Shown here one piece after another: positions 1 to 9,677 of a stretch of DNA of 64,000 bases (position 1 is the first letter of the stretch; each line of letters starts with the position of its first letter). The stretch lies in contig WSYJ01000001.1 of the NCBI GenBank assembly GCA_020186115.1, positions 868,001 through 932,000 on the forward strand. Direction: 5' to 3'. This stretch comes from Histomonas meleagridis (Eukaryota > Parabasalia > Tritrichomonadida > Dientamoebidae). Below the pieces are notes generated by a model, which saw only the letters and a program-made list of their open reading frames with translations, searched no databases and had not been told where the DNA came from. The position numbers and the translations under genes are program-made.

Positions 1-305
1 ACTTGAAAGTTAGAAAAGGCGAATTTTTGTTTTTGTTCGATTCGCCGAACCAAAAATTCGTTCTCGCGAAGAACCCTAAAGACGGAACGAAGGGATATGT
101 TCCGACGGACGTTTTGCAGGTCTCACAAAGGAAAACAGTACTTGTGAAAGCGCCGCAACTGAAGCTTTCGAAGGACGACTTGGAAGTGCAGACGGGCGAA
201 ATGCTGTTTTTGATCAGCGAGAAAGATGATATGTTTATGTGCGAGAACGTTTTTGGAGATAAGGGTAACGTGAGAAGCGAATTCATATTCATGGACAACA
301 TTTGA
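1..305 (+). CDS. Tandem SH3-domain protein, C-terminal end (partial at left edge)
   Basis: Open frame that enters from the left edge and stops at TGA 303-305; only about 100 residues are visible and the start lies outside the window. Two SH3-like modules can be seen: the first ends in a 'GTKGYVPTDVL' strand, the typical end of an SH3 fold, and the second has 'VQTGEMLFLISEKDD'. The same arrangement of two C-terminal SH3-like modules occurs in the F-BAR-like protein at 8354-9640, so this is probably the tail of a paralogous membrane/actin adaptor. The N-terminal domain is not visible, so the F-BAR part is inference. Confidence 0.6.
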   Translation, partial: LKVRKGEFLFLFDSPNQKFVLAKNPKDGTKGYVPTDVLQVSQRKTVLVKAPQLKLSKDDLEVQTGEMLFLISEKDDMFMCENVFGDKGNVRSEFIFMDNI

Positions 306-834
306 TTATGAAATAAACTTAGGATTCTAATTAAGTTTTGACGCTTTTAATTGGAAATATTTACGATCGAAATTTAAGCGGAAATAAAAAATCTGATGAT
401 TCCAAAATAATAAAATGATAAGTAACTATCTACTAAAGCATTTAATATTTAGTTGAAATATTTTATTTAATTACTTTTTAAAAATTCATTGTGAACTTTA
501 ATCAAATTTTATTAAAATTTATTATAACACACAATTGTAATTCATGTAATACCAATATAATATTAATCTTCTTTGCAAAACCCTTGTAAAAATTTTGTCT
601 AAACAGCTTTATTATATCTACAAAAATTTGTGTGATGTTATTGTTTTGCTTAATGTTAAAAAATCTTTAGTGAATTATAATTAATACTTCAAAAATTGAA
701 TATTATACTGCAATATAATAATAAAACTTTCCATTTAAATAAAATCCACAATATTGCATGGTATATTAGGTAATCAGATATTTAAAATAAAAAGAAATAT
801 AATTCATTGAATTTTACTTCAATTTGTTTTTAAT
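306..834. other. AT-rich intergenic spacer
   Basis: Very AT-rich DNA between the stop of the SH3 gene and the stop of the convergent aldo/keto reductase gene. I see no open frame with coding character and no structured element. Both flanking genes end here, so it should hold only 3' untranslated sequence. Confidence 0.6.
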
Positions 835-1689
835 TTAGTCAGGAAGAGCCATATTTGTATACATCGCTTCTTGTTGAGAAAGTGACATATTGTAAAATCT
901 TACTCCTTTATCTATAGCCCGGATTTCATTCATTTCTTCTGGTGTTAGTTCGAAGTCAAAGATATCGATATTATCTTTGATATGTTGAGGATTTGAAGAC
1001 TTAGGGATAGCAATATTACCTTCTTGAATATGCCAACGAAGGATAATTTGTACATTGTTTTTCCCATATTTCTTAGCAAGTTTTGTGAAAACTGCTTCAT
1101 TAATTAACCTATGATTTCCATGTCCAATTGGATACCAACTTTCAAGAATTGTTCCGTAAGGTGCAATTCGTTTTTTAAGGTCATTTTGTTGATAATATGG
1201 ATGGCATTCAACTTGGAGAACAGATGGTTTTATAGTAGCAAAGTTAAAAACTTCTTCCAAACGTTCTGATTCAAAGTTACTTAATCCAATTGATCTAACT
1301 TTACCAGCATGTACAGCTTTTTCCATATCTTTCCATGCACCTTTATAATCTCCAACTTGTTGATGAAGAAGTAAAAGATCAATGTAATTGGTTTGAAGAC
1401 GTTGAAGCATTTTATCAATGGCTGCTGTTGTTTTTCCTTCACCATAATCACTTGGCCAAAGCTTTGATGTAACCCATATTTCTTCACGTGGAATTCCACT
1501 TTCTTTAATTGCTGCACCAACGCCGCGTTCATTTTGATATGCATGTGCTGTATCAATATGGCGATAACCAAGTGAAAGTGCTTGAAGGCATGCATTCTTG
1601 GTATTAGAATCACCATGAATCATAAAAACGCCAAATCCGAACTGAGGAATTTTTGTTCCATCATTTAGAGTGATATAAGTTTGATTCAT
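835..1689 (-). CDS. Aldo/keto reductase
   Basis: NADPH-dependent carbonyl reductase of the aldo/keto reductase (TIM-barrel) family, 284 residues, close to the usual family length. The catalytic tetrad is visible: Asp46 in 'GYRHIDTAHAY', Tyr51, Lys76 in 'TSKLW' and His109 in 'LLLLHQ'. The cofactor-binding 'IPKSSNPQHIKDN' segment is near the C-terminus. The frame is open upstream to a TTG, but the first ATG (1687-1689) is chosen because an Inr-like TCACTT lies 8-11 bases upstream, giving a very short leader as is usual in trichomonads. The physiological substrate cannot be read from sequence. Probably cytosolic, since no signal peptide is seen. Confidence 0.93.
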   Translation of the reverse strand: MNQTYITLNDGTKIPQFGFGVFMIHGDSNTKNACLQALSLGYRHIDTAHAYQNERGVGAAIKESGIPREEIWVTSKLWPSDYGEGKTTAAIDKMLQRLQTNYIDLLLLHQQVGDYKGAWKDMEKAVHAGKVRSIGLSNFESERLEEVFNFATIKPSVLQVECHPYYQQNDLKKRIAPYGTILESWYPIGHGNHRLINEAVFTKLAKKYGKNNVQIILRWHIQEGNIAIPKSSNPQHIKDNIDIFDFELTPEEMNEIRAIDKGVRFYNMSLSQQEAMYTNMALPD

Positions 1690-3544
1690 AAATAAGTGAA
1701 GCGTAGAATTTGAACAATAAATTTCCAAATTAATTCATTTTTCAATGAGTTGATTCTGAATTACCGATAAATTTTGAATTAACTAAAAGCCGACCAAAAA
1801 AAAATTGAAAAATGATAATAAAATAATAAAACCATTTAATTGATTTTTATTGTTGTGCATTCATTCTTTATTAAATTTAGCTGGTTTAATTTTTATGTTA
1901 TGTAAAATATTAGGAAGCAATATATATCATGTGTATTTTTTAATTCGAGATCAGATCTGTTCCTGCTATTTATTTTACATGAACAATTTTTTCAAATTGT
2001 TGTCATTTCTATTGTGTACGCACCTTGAAGTGTTGTAATACATTGTGTCTATATAATAATTTATGTTTATATTTGATAAATTACCAGAAATTGGTCAAAT
2101 CTAGTGCATATTGTAAACAAATTTTCTTTTTTAGAAAACCAAAATTGTAAATCGTTTCCTTTAGGCTTCAGGAATATGTAACTTAAAGTTTATATATATA
2201 TATATATATAAATTATATGATATCTTATCCGTTGTTGAAAAATATAAATAGTATTTTACTGTAATTCAATTTAATATTGAATAATAGTCAATATTTTTAT
2301 TTTATGAAAAACATTTTTTAATAACTAAAATTGTATTCTATATTATTGATATATAAATAAATTTGCTCTAATAAAATTAATGTAAAAGATTTATCTATAT
2401 TGGCATGGCAATACATAAAAAACATTAATTCTAATTTAATGAACATGTTTGATGGGTGAGTTGTAGCAAATATATTTCTTGTTTTTGTTTCACAAATATT
2501 TTCAGGATAAAATAACTAATAATACAAATGATAAAAGCATACATAGATTATATTCTCACACTATATCTTAATACAATCAGTTATTCACATAAAATACTGG
2601 TATCATTTGTGTATATGTTAATATTTTTGTTTCTATCTTTCCTTTCATTATTCTTTATTGTTGTTTTTTCATATATTTTTTCCCATTTGATATTCTGTAT
2701 TGATTAAAATCAAAAATAAGATTCATAAATATTAATTATTAACAAAATAATTGAACCTCAAATGTTACAATCAAGAAGATTAAGATTATTGCCATGTATC
2801 ATATAGCAAAAAATTTTTTATTCGTTGATTTACCTACACTTAATAAAGTTTATTTACAAAATAAATATTTCATTGACACATAAATTATATAGATAATATT
2901 GAATAATTATATAAAAAATTATCAAAAATTCGAATAGTTGTGATATAATTTTTAGGAATTTGTAATGATAATTATCATTCTATTTGAAAGCATTTTTTTA
3001 ACGTTCGAAAACAGATTCCTTTGGTTAATTCTTTTGACAAATGATCGTTAATCTACAGAAAAAAATTTATCGTCCAGTAACAACGGCTATGTTTACGATA
3101 GGGAAAATTGAATGTATGTATAACCCGTAGTGGCCGTCGTCTTAAGAAAATAACTATTTAATGTGAATATGAATCAAAAAGTCTATCGATGTTTTTATAG
3201 AGGTTTTAGGTTAAGGATAACATTGATCGGAGATTACAAAAATACCCTTGTTTCTAAATTTCGACTGTACAATCTTTCGAAATTCGATCTGATTTCTACC
3301 ATACTTTTTCAGGAATTTTGGAACCTCTGTTTTTATTTCGAACATCTTTATCTCCATAAATAAAAATTAAATAATAAAAAGCAATACATAAAATGTATAT
3401 ATTTATGTTGTGTATATATAATAACGAAAAAATAATTTTAATGCAATACCGATATATAATTATTAATTGATTGAGGAAATTACTCACATTTTTGAATTTT
3501 ATATAGTAGTTATACTTTTTGATTAAAAATTTCAATTTAATTTA
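1690..3544. other. Long AT-rich intergenic region with a TA microsatellite
   Basis: About 1.85 kb of AT-rich DNA with no convincing gene. Short open frames here (for example 1850-2038 and 3163-3363) are Phe/Leu/Ile/Lys-rich translations of AT-rich DNA without recognisable motifs. A (TA)n run lies at about 2192-2211. The left end holds the Inr of the aldo/keto reductase. Confidence 0.6.
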
Positions 3545-3850
3545 ATGAGTATTTTTTTGATATCGAAGGGTACTTCCTGTCGGTCGATGAAAAATTCCAA
3601 TCGGCTCGCTTCAAAACCGAAACAGGAAGATGTCTTTCGGCTTGCGTACGTTTATAATTGTAAACCGCTTTCTGACGGGTATTTTCCAGTGGGATTTTTA
3701 CTTGTCAGGTACTGTAGTTTAAGTGGGTGCGCTAAAGGAACCGCCCGCAATTGAAAGGAATTGAACATATCGGATTTTCCCGATAGGTTTTGTTCGATTT
3801 TTAATCGGCAAAAAGTAATTCCTCGTTGTAAAAAAACGATGGGAAATTTC
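3545..3850. ncRNA. Candidate structured RNA or GC-richer foldable island (class unknown)
   Basis: A 300-bp island of about 40% GC, roughly double that of the flanks, rich in inverted repeats. CTTCCTGT (about 3573) pairs with ACAGGAAG (about 3622), with CGGT/ACCG inside. CTGAC (about 3672) pairs with GTCAG (about 3704). GGGTG pairs with CGCCC around 3724-3746. TATCGG pairs with CCGATA around 3768-3786, nested inside GGAATT/AATTCC. Several nested stems in one place suggest a transcribed structured RNA, but I cannot assign RNase P, SRP, snRNA or snoRNA. It abuts the BspA-like pseudogene, so a mobile or promoter origin is also possible. Strand is unknown. Confidence 0.3.
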
Positions 3851-3851
3851 A

Positions 3852-5158
3852 ATGAAAATAATTCAATTAAAAATGCTTAACATTTATGACAATGATTTTT
3901 GTGTAGATTATGCATTTCATGGTTTGAATAAATTAATAGATTTAACATTTAAATGCCCTCTTACAACAATTGGATATGGCGCATTTTATAAGTGTCTTGT
4001 TTTAAAAGCTGTATTTTTTGATGAGGGCGTTCAAACAATTGGACCTTACATGTTTAAGAATTGTGCTGATCTTCTAAATGTTACAATTTCAAGCACAGTT
4101 TCAACGATATCAACAGCTCCTTTTATAGGTTGTTACTATCTTATATTCTTCAATGTTTCCAATGAAAATCCCAATTATTTTGAACATGATGGAATTTTAT
4201 TTGAGTAAAATGTTACAAAACTAATATGTTATCCATTTGGACAAAACTTAAAAACATATAAAATACCAGATTCAGTCGTTTCAATCGAAAATATTGCATT
4301 TGTATACTGTTACCTGCAAAATATAACATTCGGAATAAGTGTAAAAATAATAAAACAATTTGCATTCGCTCATTTTTGTTTACAAGTTTAATAATACCAA
4401 GCTCTGTTACAGATATTCAATCACAATCTTTTTATTTTTTTCAAAAATTACAAACTATAATCATTGGAGAAAATGTGAAAAATATTGGAAATTATACATT
4501 TGATGGCTGCGCTTCATTAAAATGTATTTATTTTTATGGTAAAACTTCTCCAACTTTTGGAGTTGGTAGTTTTAAAGATGTTTCAGCAAAATCTGTTATG
4601 GTATACAAAACGTATCAAAACAAAACTTTTGGAGATTTAAACATAACCAAAGAAATAATTACTGGATGCATTCCAATGCCAACACAAACTTTCACAACTG
4701 AAACAAATACATTTACACAATCAAATACATTTACACAATCAAATACATTTACTTCATATAATACAAATACAATTTCTTTCTCACACTCATTTGTTATCTC
4801 ATATGTTTTATCATTTACACAATCATTAAACATTTACACTTCATATGCAAATTCATTTATTTTGACAGAAATTAATTCAAAATTTACATGTATCCAAACA
4901 TCAATGATATCTTATGATTATACTGCCACAATTTTTTCTTATTATTTCACATCTTATACTGATTTTTATATACCTGAAAATGATAATGCAAAAAATAACA
5001 GCAAAACACCTGTTTATATTGGCGTTGGAGTTGCTGCATGTGTAGTTTTCATTGTTTTATTGATCACTGTGTCATTAATTTTTATTCGAAAAAAACATCA
5101 AAAAAGCGATCAGCTCAATTTTAAAGGAGTTGAAACGAATAGCCAAATGGGTGTTTAA
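3852..5158 (+). pseudogene. BspA-like leucine-rich-repeat surface protein, pseudogene
   Basis: Encodes BspA/TpLRR-type leucine-rich repeats ('LTTIGYGAFYKC', 'VQTIGPYMFKNC', 'VKNIGNYTFDGC'), then a Ser/Thr-rich stalk with repeated 'NTFTQS' units, one membrane helix (about 'IGVGVAACVVFIVLLITVSL') and a short basic tail. The family is expanded at trichomonad cell surfaces, and some members are implicated in adhesion. It is broken: a TAA at 4206-4208 interrupts the repeats while the same frame still encodes LRR sequence to about 4370, and a frameshift near 4372-4378 is needed to join the rest. There is no N-terminal signal peptide, so the 5' end is probably lost too. The tail differs from the DPF-containing tails of the copies further right. 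Confidence 0.8.
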
Positions 5159-5439
5159 TGAAAGATAATGAAGAAATTCAAAATAAAATTTTGTTGTTTA
5201 CCATATAACATAATCTTTTTTGAATAAACACCAAAATTATTTTCTTAATCTTTTTAATTAAATATTGTGAAATATGAAATCACTCATAATTTTCTTGTAA
5301 AAGCTATAACAGTGAGATGCTTTGACCATGTAGCAATTTAAAAATTGAATAGAAAACAATCGTTCGCTATTCAATTGCTGATCAATTTTCCTATCGGCCA
5401 GAAACATCACATTTGCAGGACTGTACAACAAAGAAACAT

Positions 5440-5765
5440 CCCAAATACTATCTTATTAATGAAATAACAAAAACACATCAAAAGCTTATATGCATGTATC
5501 ACCAAATATATACGTGAATTTGAAATTTTATTTGAAAGTAAATTTGGAACAAAATGCCCATGCACTACATTTGACCAAGTTGACTTTGAGAATGAGATCA
5601 TCACCACAAATTCGACTCTAGATAACAGTTTATGAATTTCACTCTTTGAAAACAAGAATTTGTGGAAAAAGTTCTGAAAGTTATTTTACCATACCTCTTT
5701 ATGAATGTGTTTTCAATTGCTCATTTGACGAGATATACCTGAACGTCCAAACATTGTTTCAGTAA
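5440..5765 (+). pseudogene. Degraded coding relic, unidentified
   Basis: Two neighbouring forward frames give protein-like sequence that is not low-complexity, for example 'CITKYIREFEILFESK' followed in another frame by 'YECVFNCSFDEIYLNV'. Stops and at least one frame change separate them. This looks like decayed coding DNA and not random AT-rich spacer, but I recognise no family. An open frame on the opposite strand (5407-5655) is taken to be its shadow. Confidence 0.25.
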
Positions 5766-5868
5766 GTACGAAAAAAAAAAATTTTGTTAATACGCTTTTC
5801 ACATGTTCATGTGTTTTGGTGTATCGGCATTTTGCCTATCGAATAACGTTCTCCATATTGACCTACAA

Positions 5869-6171
5869 ATGAGTTTTTCTGACGTAGATACAGGCTTACC
5901 TAATTATCCTGACTTAATCCCTGGTTACACACCTTATATAGGCGATTCATCACAATTGCCCGCCGAACCATTTGTAATCCCATTTGTTGACAATCGAAGT
6001 GATGAAGAAATTGATTTAATTCGGCATTCTTTAAGACCAATAATTCAGAAAACAGAATTTGACTCTCCAATACCTGTTGCAGATTTTTGTCTTGTTGCAA
6101 TTCAAAGGTGGGAAGATGATGACGATATTTCAGATTCCGAAATTTCTCTACATCTTTGTGAAATACAGTGA
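5869..6171 (+). CDS. Small acidic hypothetical protein
   Basis: A 100-residue acidic protein beginning 'MSFSDVDTG' and ending with an Asp/Glu-rich stretch around 'WEDDDDISDSEIS'. It has Pro-rich N-terminal third, no membrane helix and no family I recognise. The frame is open back to an ATG at 5803, but the 22 residues that would add are Cys/Phe/Leu-rich and unlike the rest, so I favour the ATG at 5869; the longer form remains possible because a TCACA Inr-like word overlaps the 5803 ATG. The reverse-strand frame at 5900-6214 is read as a shadow. Confidence 0.5.
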   Translation: MSFSDVDTGLPNYPDLIPGYTPYIGDSSQLPAEPFVIPFVDNRSDEEIDLIRHSLRPIIQKTEFDSPIPVADFCLVAIQRWEDDDDISDSEISLHLCEIQ

Positions 6172-6214
6172 ATGTTTCAAATGGCAATATGTAAATAATC
6201 TCTTTTTGCTCCAC

Positions 6215-6789
6215 TAGGAGTTTGACAATATATTTTTCTAATTTTTGATATTTTATATAAATATGTGTTATTGTAACAGAAACATACGTTTGCTAAATCT
6301 TAAATTAATTTAGAGTTTAAACTTGTTCAAGTTTAGGAGAAACTATCTTATTCGAGATCTTTGCAAAAATAATATGTTTCAATTTAATCAATATGCATAT
6401 TAATTTTTTTAGAAGATATTTTTGAACTAACCAATAATACCACTTGAATCAATACAATAAAATATAACATTAATGCCATCACTTTTCATATCATCGCTAC
6501 TTTTGGTGTAAACTTATCAAAACAAGTTTCGAAACGAAGTTGGTAAGTTTACCAAGACTTGGTAAAATTCTTTTGCTTTAAGCTGAAATTTTATATTCAA
6601 AACGCCAACTTTTTGTTTTAGTTAAAAATTCATTTCAAAACGAGGTTTAAACATTTGATATTACTCTCAAAGGCGGTGTTTCCTCAACATTTTGTATAAA
6701 AATTAGCTCAATAATTTCGGTTGTGACGTGATCACAAATTATCGTTTGGACACCCCATATTTCTTTGCTGGAAAAGCGACGGTGCCAAG
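6215..6789. other. AT-rich spacer with a long imperfect palindrome
   Basis: No gene is visible. The region contains a palindrome at 6503-6555 (listed separately) and leads into a cluster of Myb-like hexamers just upstream of the gene at 6880. Confidence 0.5.
6503..6555. repeat. Imperfect 53-bp palindrome (foldback)
   Basis: TTGGTGTAAACTTATCAA on the left is matched by an inverted TTGGTAAGTTTACCAA on the right, with GTTTCGAAAC palindromic at the centre. It would fold into a stem of about 16 bp with few mismatches. It could be a foldback remnant of a transposon or a protein-binding palindrome. It lies about 325 bp upstream of the ATG at 6880. Confidence 0.55.
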
Positions 6790-6822
6790 CAGTTAGCAGT
6801 TATCAGTTACCAGTTATAACTG
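6790..6822 (+). promoter_or_regulatory. Phased cluster of Myb-like CAGTTA sites
   Basis: CAGTTA occurs at 6790, 6797, 6804 and 6811, an exact 7-bp spacing, followed by the inverted copy TAACTG at 6817-6822. The complement of CAGTTA is TAACTG, which fits the classical Myb recognition element YAAC(G/T)G. The cluster ends about 58 bp before the ATG of the gene at 6880, a promoter-proximal place. Trichomonad promoters are known to use Myb-like factors; binding here is inference. Confidence 0.5.
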
Positions 6823-6879
6823 CTTCTGGATGAAAAAGTACAAACCGTGGATTGCAGCCCTGCAAACTTTATTAAAGTC

Positions 6880-7467
6880 ATGGGCGAATCGTCTAATTCA
6901 GAGTTCCTGGTCTCATTGCTTCCGCTCACGCCAAGCGACTCAACAAGAGTACAGGCATCAAACAACAACCCAAGCCAGATTGTAAAAGTCCCATTCAACT
7001 CTACACTACAGATAATTGCAAATTATTTATCAGCCTTGCTAAAGGCAGGCAACAATATTATGACATCTCTTCATGTAGCAACAAAGCTTTCTACCTTGAA
7101 AGTTCCATTAACAATGCGAGTTTCAGAATTATTTATGATAACAGGACAGAAAGGTCAAGGCAAAATCCTTTATAACTTTGTAAGCACAAAGGCTAAAACC
7201 CCTGAACCGAAGCCTCGCACAGTTATGAAGTTCACACCAACAAAAATCGACTCTCCCTCAAGTCCAATATCTTATCCCTTAAACTCAAACATATCCAGAC
7301 TCCCACTATTTCACTCAGGATTTTCCTTGTTTTCAAACAGCTTCGGTGGCTTTCCAGCTCCCATTGACTCCAAGGGCTACACATCTCCATTTTCCAGCGG
7401 GAAAGTGCCATCACAAAAATCTATAAATTTGAAGAACCAGCTTGAAGACTTGCTTCGAATAAAATAA
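6880..7467 (+). CDS. Possible RAWUL (RING1/PCGF-type ubiquitin-like) domain protein
   Basis: A 195-residue protein. Residues about 8-100 follow the order of strands and helix of the RAWUL domain found at the C-terminus of RING1 and PCGF polycomb proteins: an 'EFLVSLLPLTP' strand, a 'STLQIIANYLSALLKAG' segment like the 'TVDHLSKYLAVRL' region of RING1, and 'MRVSELFMITGQKGQGKILY' like the last strands. No RING finger is present. The C-terminal half is Ser/Pro-rich and probably disordered. The frame extends upstream from GTG 6847, so the ATG at 6880 is used as start. The assignment is a pattern judgement and could be wrong; a chromatin role would be inference. Confidence 0.5.
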   Translation: MGESSNSEFLVSLLPLTPSDSTRVQASNNNPSQIVKVPFNSTLQIIANYLSALLKAGNNIMTSLHVATKLSTLKVPLTMRVSELFMITGQKGQGKILYNFVSTKAKTPEPKPRTVMKFTPTKIDSPSSPISYPLNSNISRLPLFHSGFSLFSNSFGGFPAPIDSKGYTSPFSSGKVPSQKSINLKNQLEDLLRIK

Positions 7468-7636
7468 CAGTGTAATATTTTTGAAATCATTATCTAAAAT
7501 TGTTGTTTCTTCCTTCAAATTAAAGCCAAATTTTTATTAGCCGCCAAAAAAATGGCGGGGTTTTTTGAGTCAAAAATTTGGTCACTCAAACCGAAAGTTG
7601 ACTTTGATTTTTTGTTAAGTTTATTGATAAAAGTGG

Positions 7637-7642
7637 TAACGG
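7637..7642 (+). promoter_or_regulatory. M3/Myb-like TAACGG element
   Basis: TAACGG lies 23-28 bp before the ATG of the DUF866 gene at 7665. It matches the Myb-type core seen upstream of many genes in this window. Confidence 0.35.
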
Positions 7643-7664
7643 GGTGCTCCAAATAGTATTGTTG

Positions 7665-8141
7665 ATGAGCAAAGCAAAAAAAGCTTCACATTCAATAGAA
7701 TTTAAAGCAGAAACAGATGGAGTCAGCAAAATGATGCCGGCAGACTTACATTCTTTTGTTTTTGATATTAAATGCACACAATGTGGAGCTCTTCGTCAAA
7801 ACGTTCGATTTGAAGATGAAGAAATTTCAACTTCTGGAAGCCGTGGAACTTTTAGTTTTGTAATGAACTGCAAAGATTGTAAACGTCAATGTACAATTTC
7901 TTATGTGAAATCGAATTTGGAAGCTGAATTTTCAGATTATTCGGAATGGAGACAATTCTTAACTGTTGACTGTAGAGGTTGCCAAATTGAAAATGTTCAT
8001 TGTGATGACTGGAAAATTGAAAGTGAAAGTTCTAACACCTACGAATGGAATGGTGCTGATGACTTTTTCGAATATGACGAAGATCTTGAAAAGCCAGTAA
8101 CAGTTTCTGATTTTTCCTTCAGAGTAGTTGGCATTAAATAA
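7665..8141 (+). CDS. DUF866 / CZIB-type CXXC zinc-binding protein
   Basis: A 158-residue protein matching the UPF0587 (human C1orf123/CZIB) family in length and layout. Two CXXC pairs form the zinc site: 'CTQCG' near residue 38 and 'CKDCKR' near residue 72. The 'SGSRGTFSFVMNCKDC' segment corresponds to the 'GGRGSASMVQKCKLC' region of the human protein. 'VDCRGCQIENV' matches the 'FECRGLEPVDF' block, and a tail of 'DDFFEYDEDLEKPVTVSDF' resembles the 'WTDYDEKAQESVGIYE' tail. The molecular role of the family is not well established. The ATG at 7665 replaces an upstream in-frame GTG. Confidence 0.85.
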   Translation: MSKAKKASHSIEFKAETDGVSKMMPADLHSFVFDIKCTQCGALRQNVRFEDEEISTSGSRGTFSFVMNCKDCKRQCTISYVKSNLEAEFSDYSEWRQFLTVDCRGCQIENVHCDDWKIESESSNTYEWNGADDFFEYDEDLEKPVTVSDFSFRVVGIK

Positions 8142-8353
8142 GATATTTCACATTTTTTTCATTGATAAATTTTGCATAATTTCCATATCTAAAAACACGA
8201 AAATTTTTAAGAGTAAAAAGAATTTCATTATTCACAAAGCAAAAGTATACTTACGAAACATCAAAAACATTTCGCTATAAAATCATTTACATAAATGAAA
8301 ACAAATTTAATTAAAACGATTTATTAATCAAAGATATATTTGCTCCGCATCTA

Positions 8354-9640
8354 TTATATCTCTTCCAAGCAATCCTTTGGCACTTGCACTTGTTCGAAGT
8401 AAGCGTTTAAGCATTCAACGTTATTACCTTCTTCTTTTATACACATCACAACTTCGTCTTTCTTTAATGAGAATGTTCCTGCTGTAAAATCTCTTTTAAT
8501 CCTAAACAATTTCCGACTATTATCTCTTGACTCAAGTATCTTCGTTGGAACAAGTCCTTTATCACCTGTTTCGGTTTGGATTTGAGTCATTTGGCGAGAA
8601 CGTTTAAGTATCGTCACGATGCTGCCACTTTTAACCGAAATTTCTTTGGCTTTTTTTGATGTGTAATCGCTCGTAACAACAGCGAATTCTCCACTCATCT
8701 CTTTCTTAAACAGCTTCTTGGGATCAGATACAGAAGTAATATCAAATGAGGTCATTTTAGGCTCAAATGGGATAACTATGGGTTTATCTGGTAATGACTC
8801 AATTTGCTGTTGAGTAAGAAATGTGTCGAAATCATTAAGAACAGACTGGCTGTCGCTGATTTGCTTCTCACAAAGATCCATCTTCTTGATTTTGTCGTTC
8901 TTGTAATTACTGATGTGTTTGGGAATATTCTTAAGAATATCAACAAGACTATTGTAAAGTGATTTGTCAGAAGTTTCGAACAACGTAAGAGCAATCTCCA
9001 TCTCATCGGAGTATTGAAAACGTGATAAATTATATTTATGATGCTTTTCAAATGCTTCGTCTTGAGCTTTGATATATGATTTCTTGAGTTCTTCATATGA
9101 GGTAAAAGCACGTTGATTTTGCTCATTTATTTTTGTGGTGAGATATTCTTGTATGTTTTTATTGGAATCTTCAAGTTGTTTAGTAAGGTTTTTATATGCT
9201 GTCATCGCTTTTTCTTTCGCTTCTCGTGCTTTCTTTAATTTTTCTTTGGAAGCAAGTACGCTTTTCTCAAATGTGCGTAGTTGAGTTTCATAATCATCCT
9301 TTAACCAGATTACCTTCTCTATTACTTCCTTATCGATTGTTTGCTGAAGGTTATCAATTTGGTTCACACAGATTGTATTTTCTATCAATGATTCCCAAAA
9401 TTCATTAAAATGAGTTCCTGTAAAACCTTCTGGAGCTACTTCGCTGATTTTAAGTCCTTTCTTTTTTGTTCGTGTCATTGGTAATGTTGATTTTGTTTTT
9501 TCAAATGATGAAACAAATCCTTGGAGATTGTGAACAGCGGATGACATATTTTTGATAATTGTGTTTAAGACAACTAGATTTCGCCTTCCATATAAAATGA
9601 GCTCATTTGCAGAATTTTCATAGGAAAGGGTCTTCGCCAT
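8354..9640 (-). CDS. F-BAR-like protein with two C-terminal SH3 domains
   Basis: A 428-residue protein. About the first 260 residues are helical and coiled-coil rich, with a charged 'KEKLKKAREAKEKAMTAYKN' heptad region and a layout like F-BAR domains (a helix, then long paired helices). Two SH3-like domains follow: 'GEFAVVTSDYTSKKAKEIS...GDKGLVPTKILE' and 'KLFRIKRDFTAGTFSLKKDE'. Such proteins bind curved membrane and recruit actin regulators. It is paralogous in design to the truncated gene at 1-305. The frame begins at TTG 9661; the first ATG is 9638-9640. A Myb-like ACGGTT lies about 40 bp upstream. The F-BAR call rests on pattern, the SH3 calls are stronger. Confidence 0.72.
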   Translation of the reverse strand: MAKTLSYENSANELILYGRRNLVVLNTIIKNMSSAVHNLQGFVSSFEKTKSTLPMTRTKKKGLKISEVAPEGFTGTHFNEFWESLIENTICVNQIDNLQQTIDKEVIEKVIWLKDDYETQLRTFEKSVLASKEKLKKAREAKEKAMTAYKNLTKQLEDSNKNIQEYLTTKINEQNQRAFTSYEELKKSYIKAQDEAFEKHHKYNLSRFQYSDEMEIALTLFETSDKSLYNSLVDILKNIPKHISNYKNDKIKKMDLCEKQISDSQSVLNDFDTFLTQQQIESLPDKPIVIPFEPKMTSFDITSVSDPKKLFKKEMSGEFAVVTSDYTSKKAKEISVKSGSIVTILKRSRQMTQIQTETGDKGLVPTKILESRDNSRKLFRIKRDFTAGTFSLKKDEVVMCIKEEGNNVECLNAYFEQVQVPKDCLEEI

Positions 9641-9677
9641 TTTCTTGGAGCTGTCAACCAAAAAAATTTACAGTTTC

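Noticed and set aside
1850..2038. Short open frame in AT-rich spacer
   Set aside because: Phe/Leu/Cys-rich translation of AT-rich DNA without motifs or promoter words.
3163..3754. Overlapping short open frames on both strands
   Set aside because: None has motif support; the region is spacer or a structured island.
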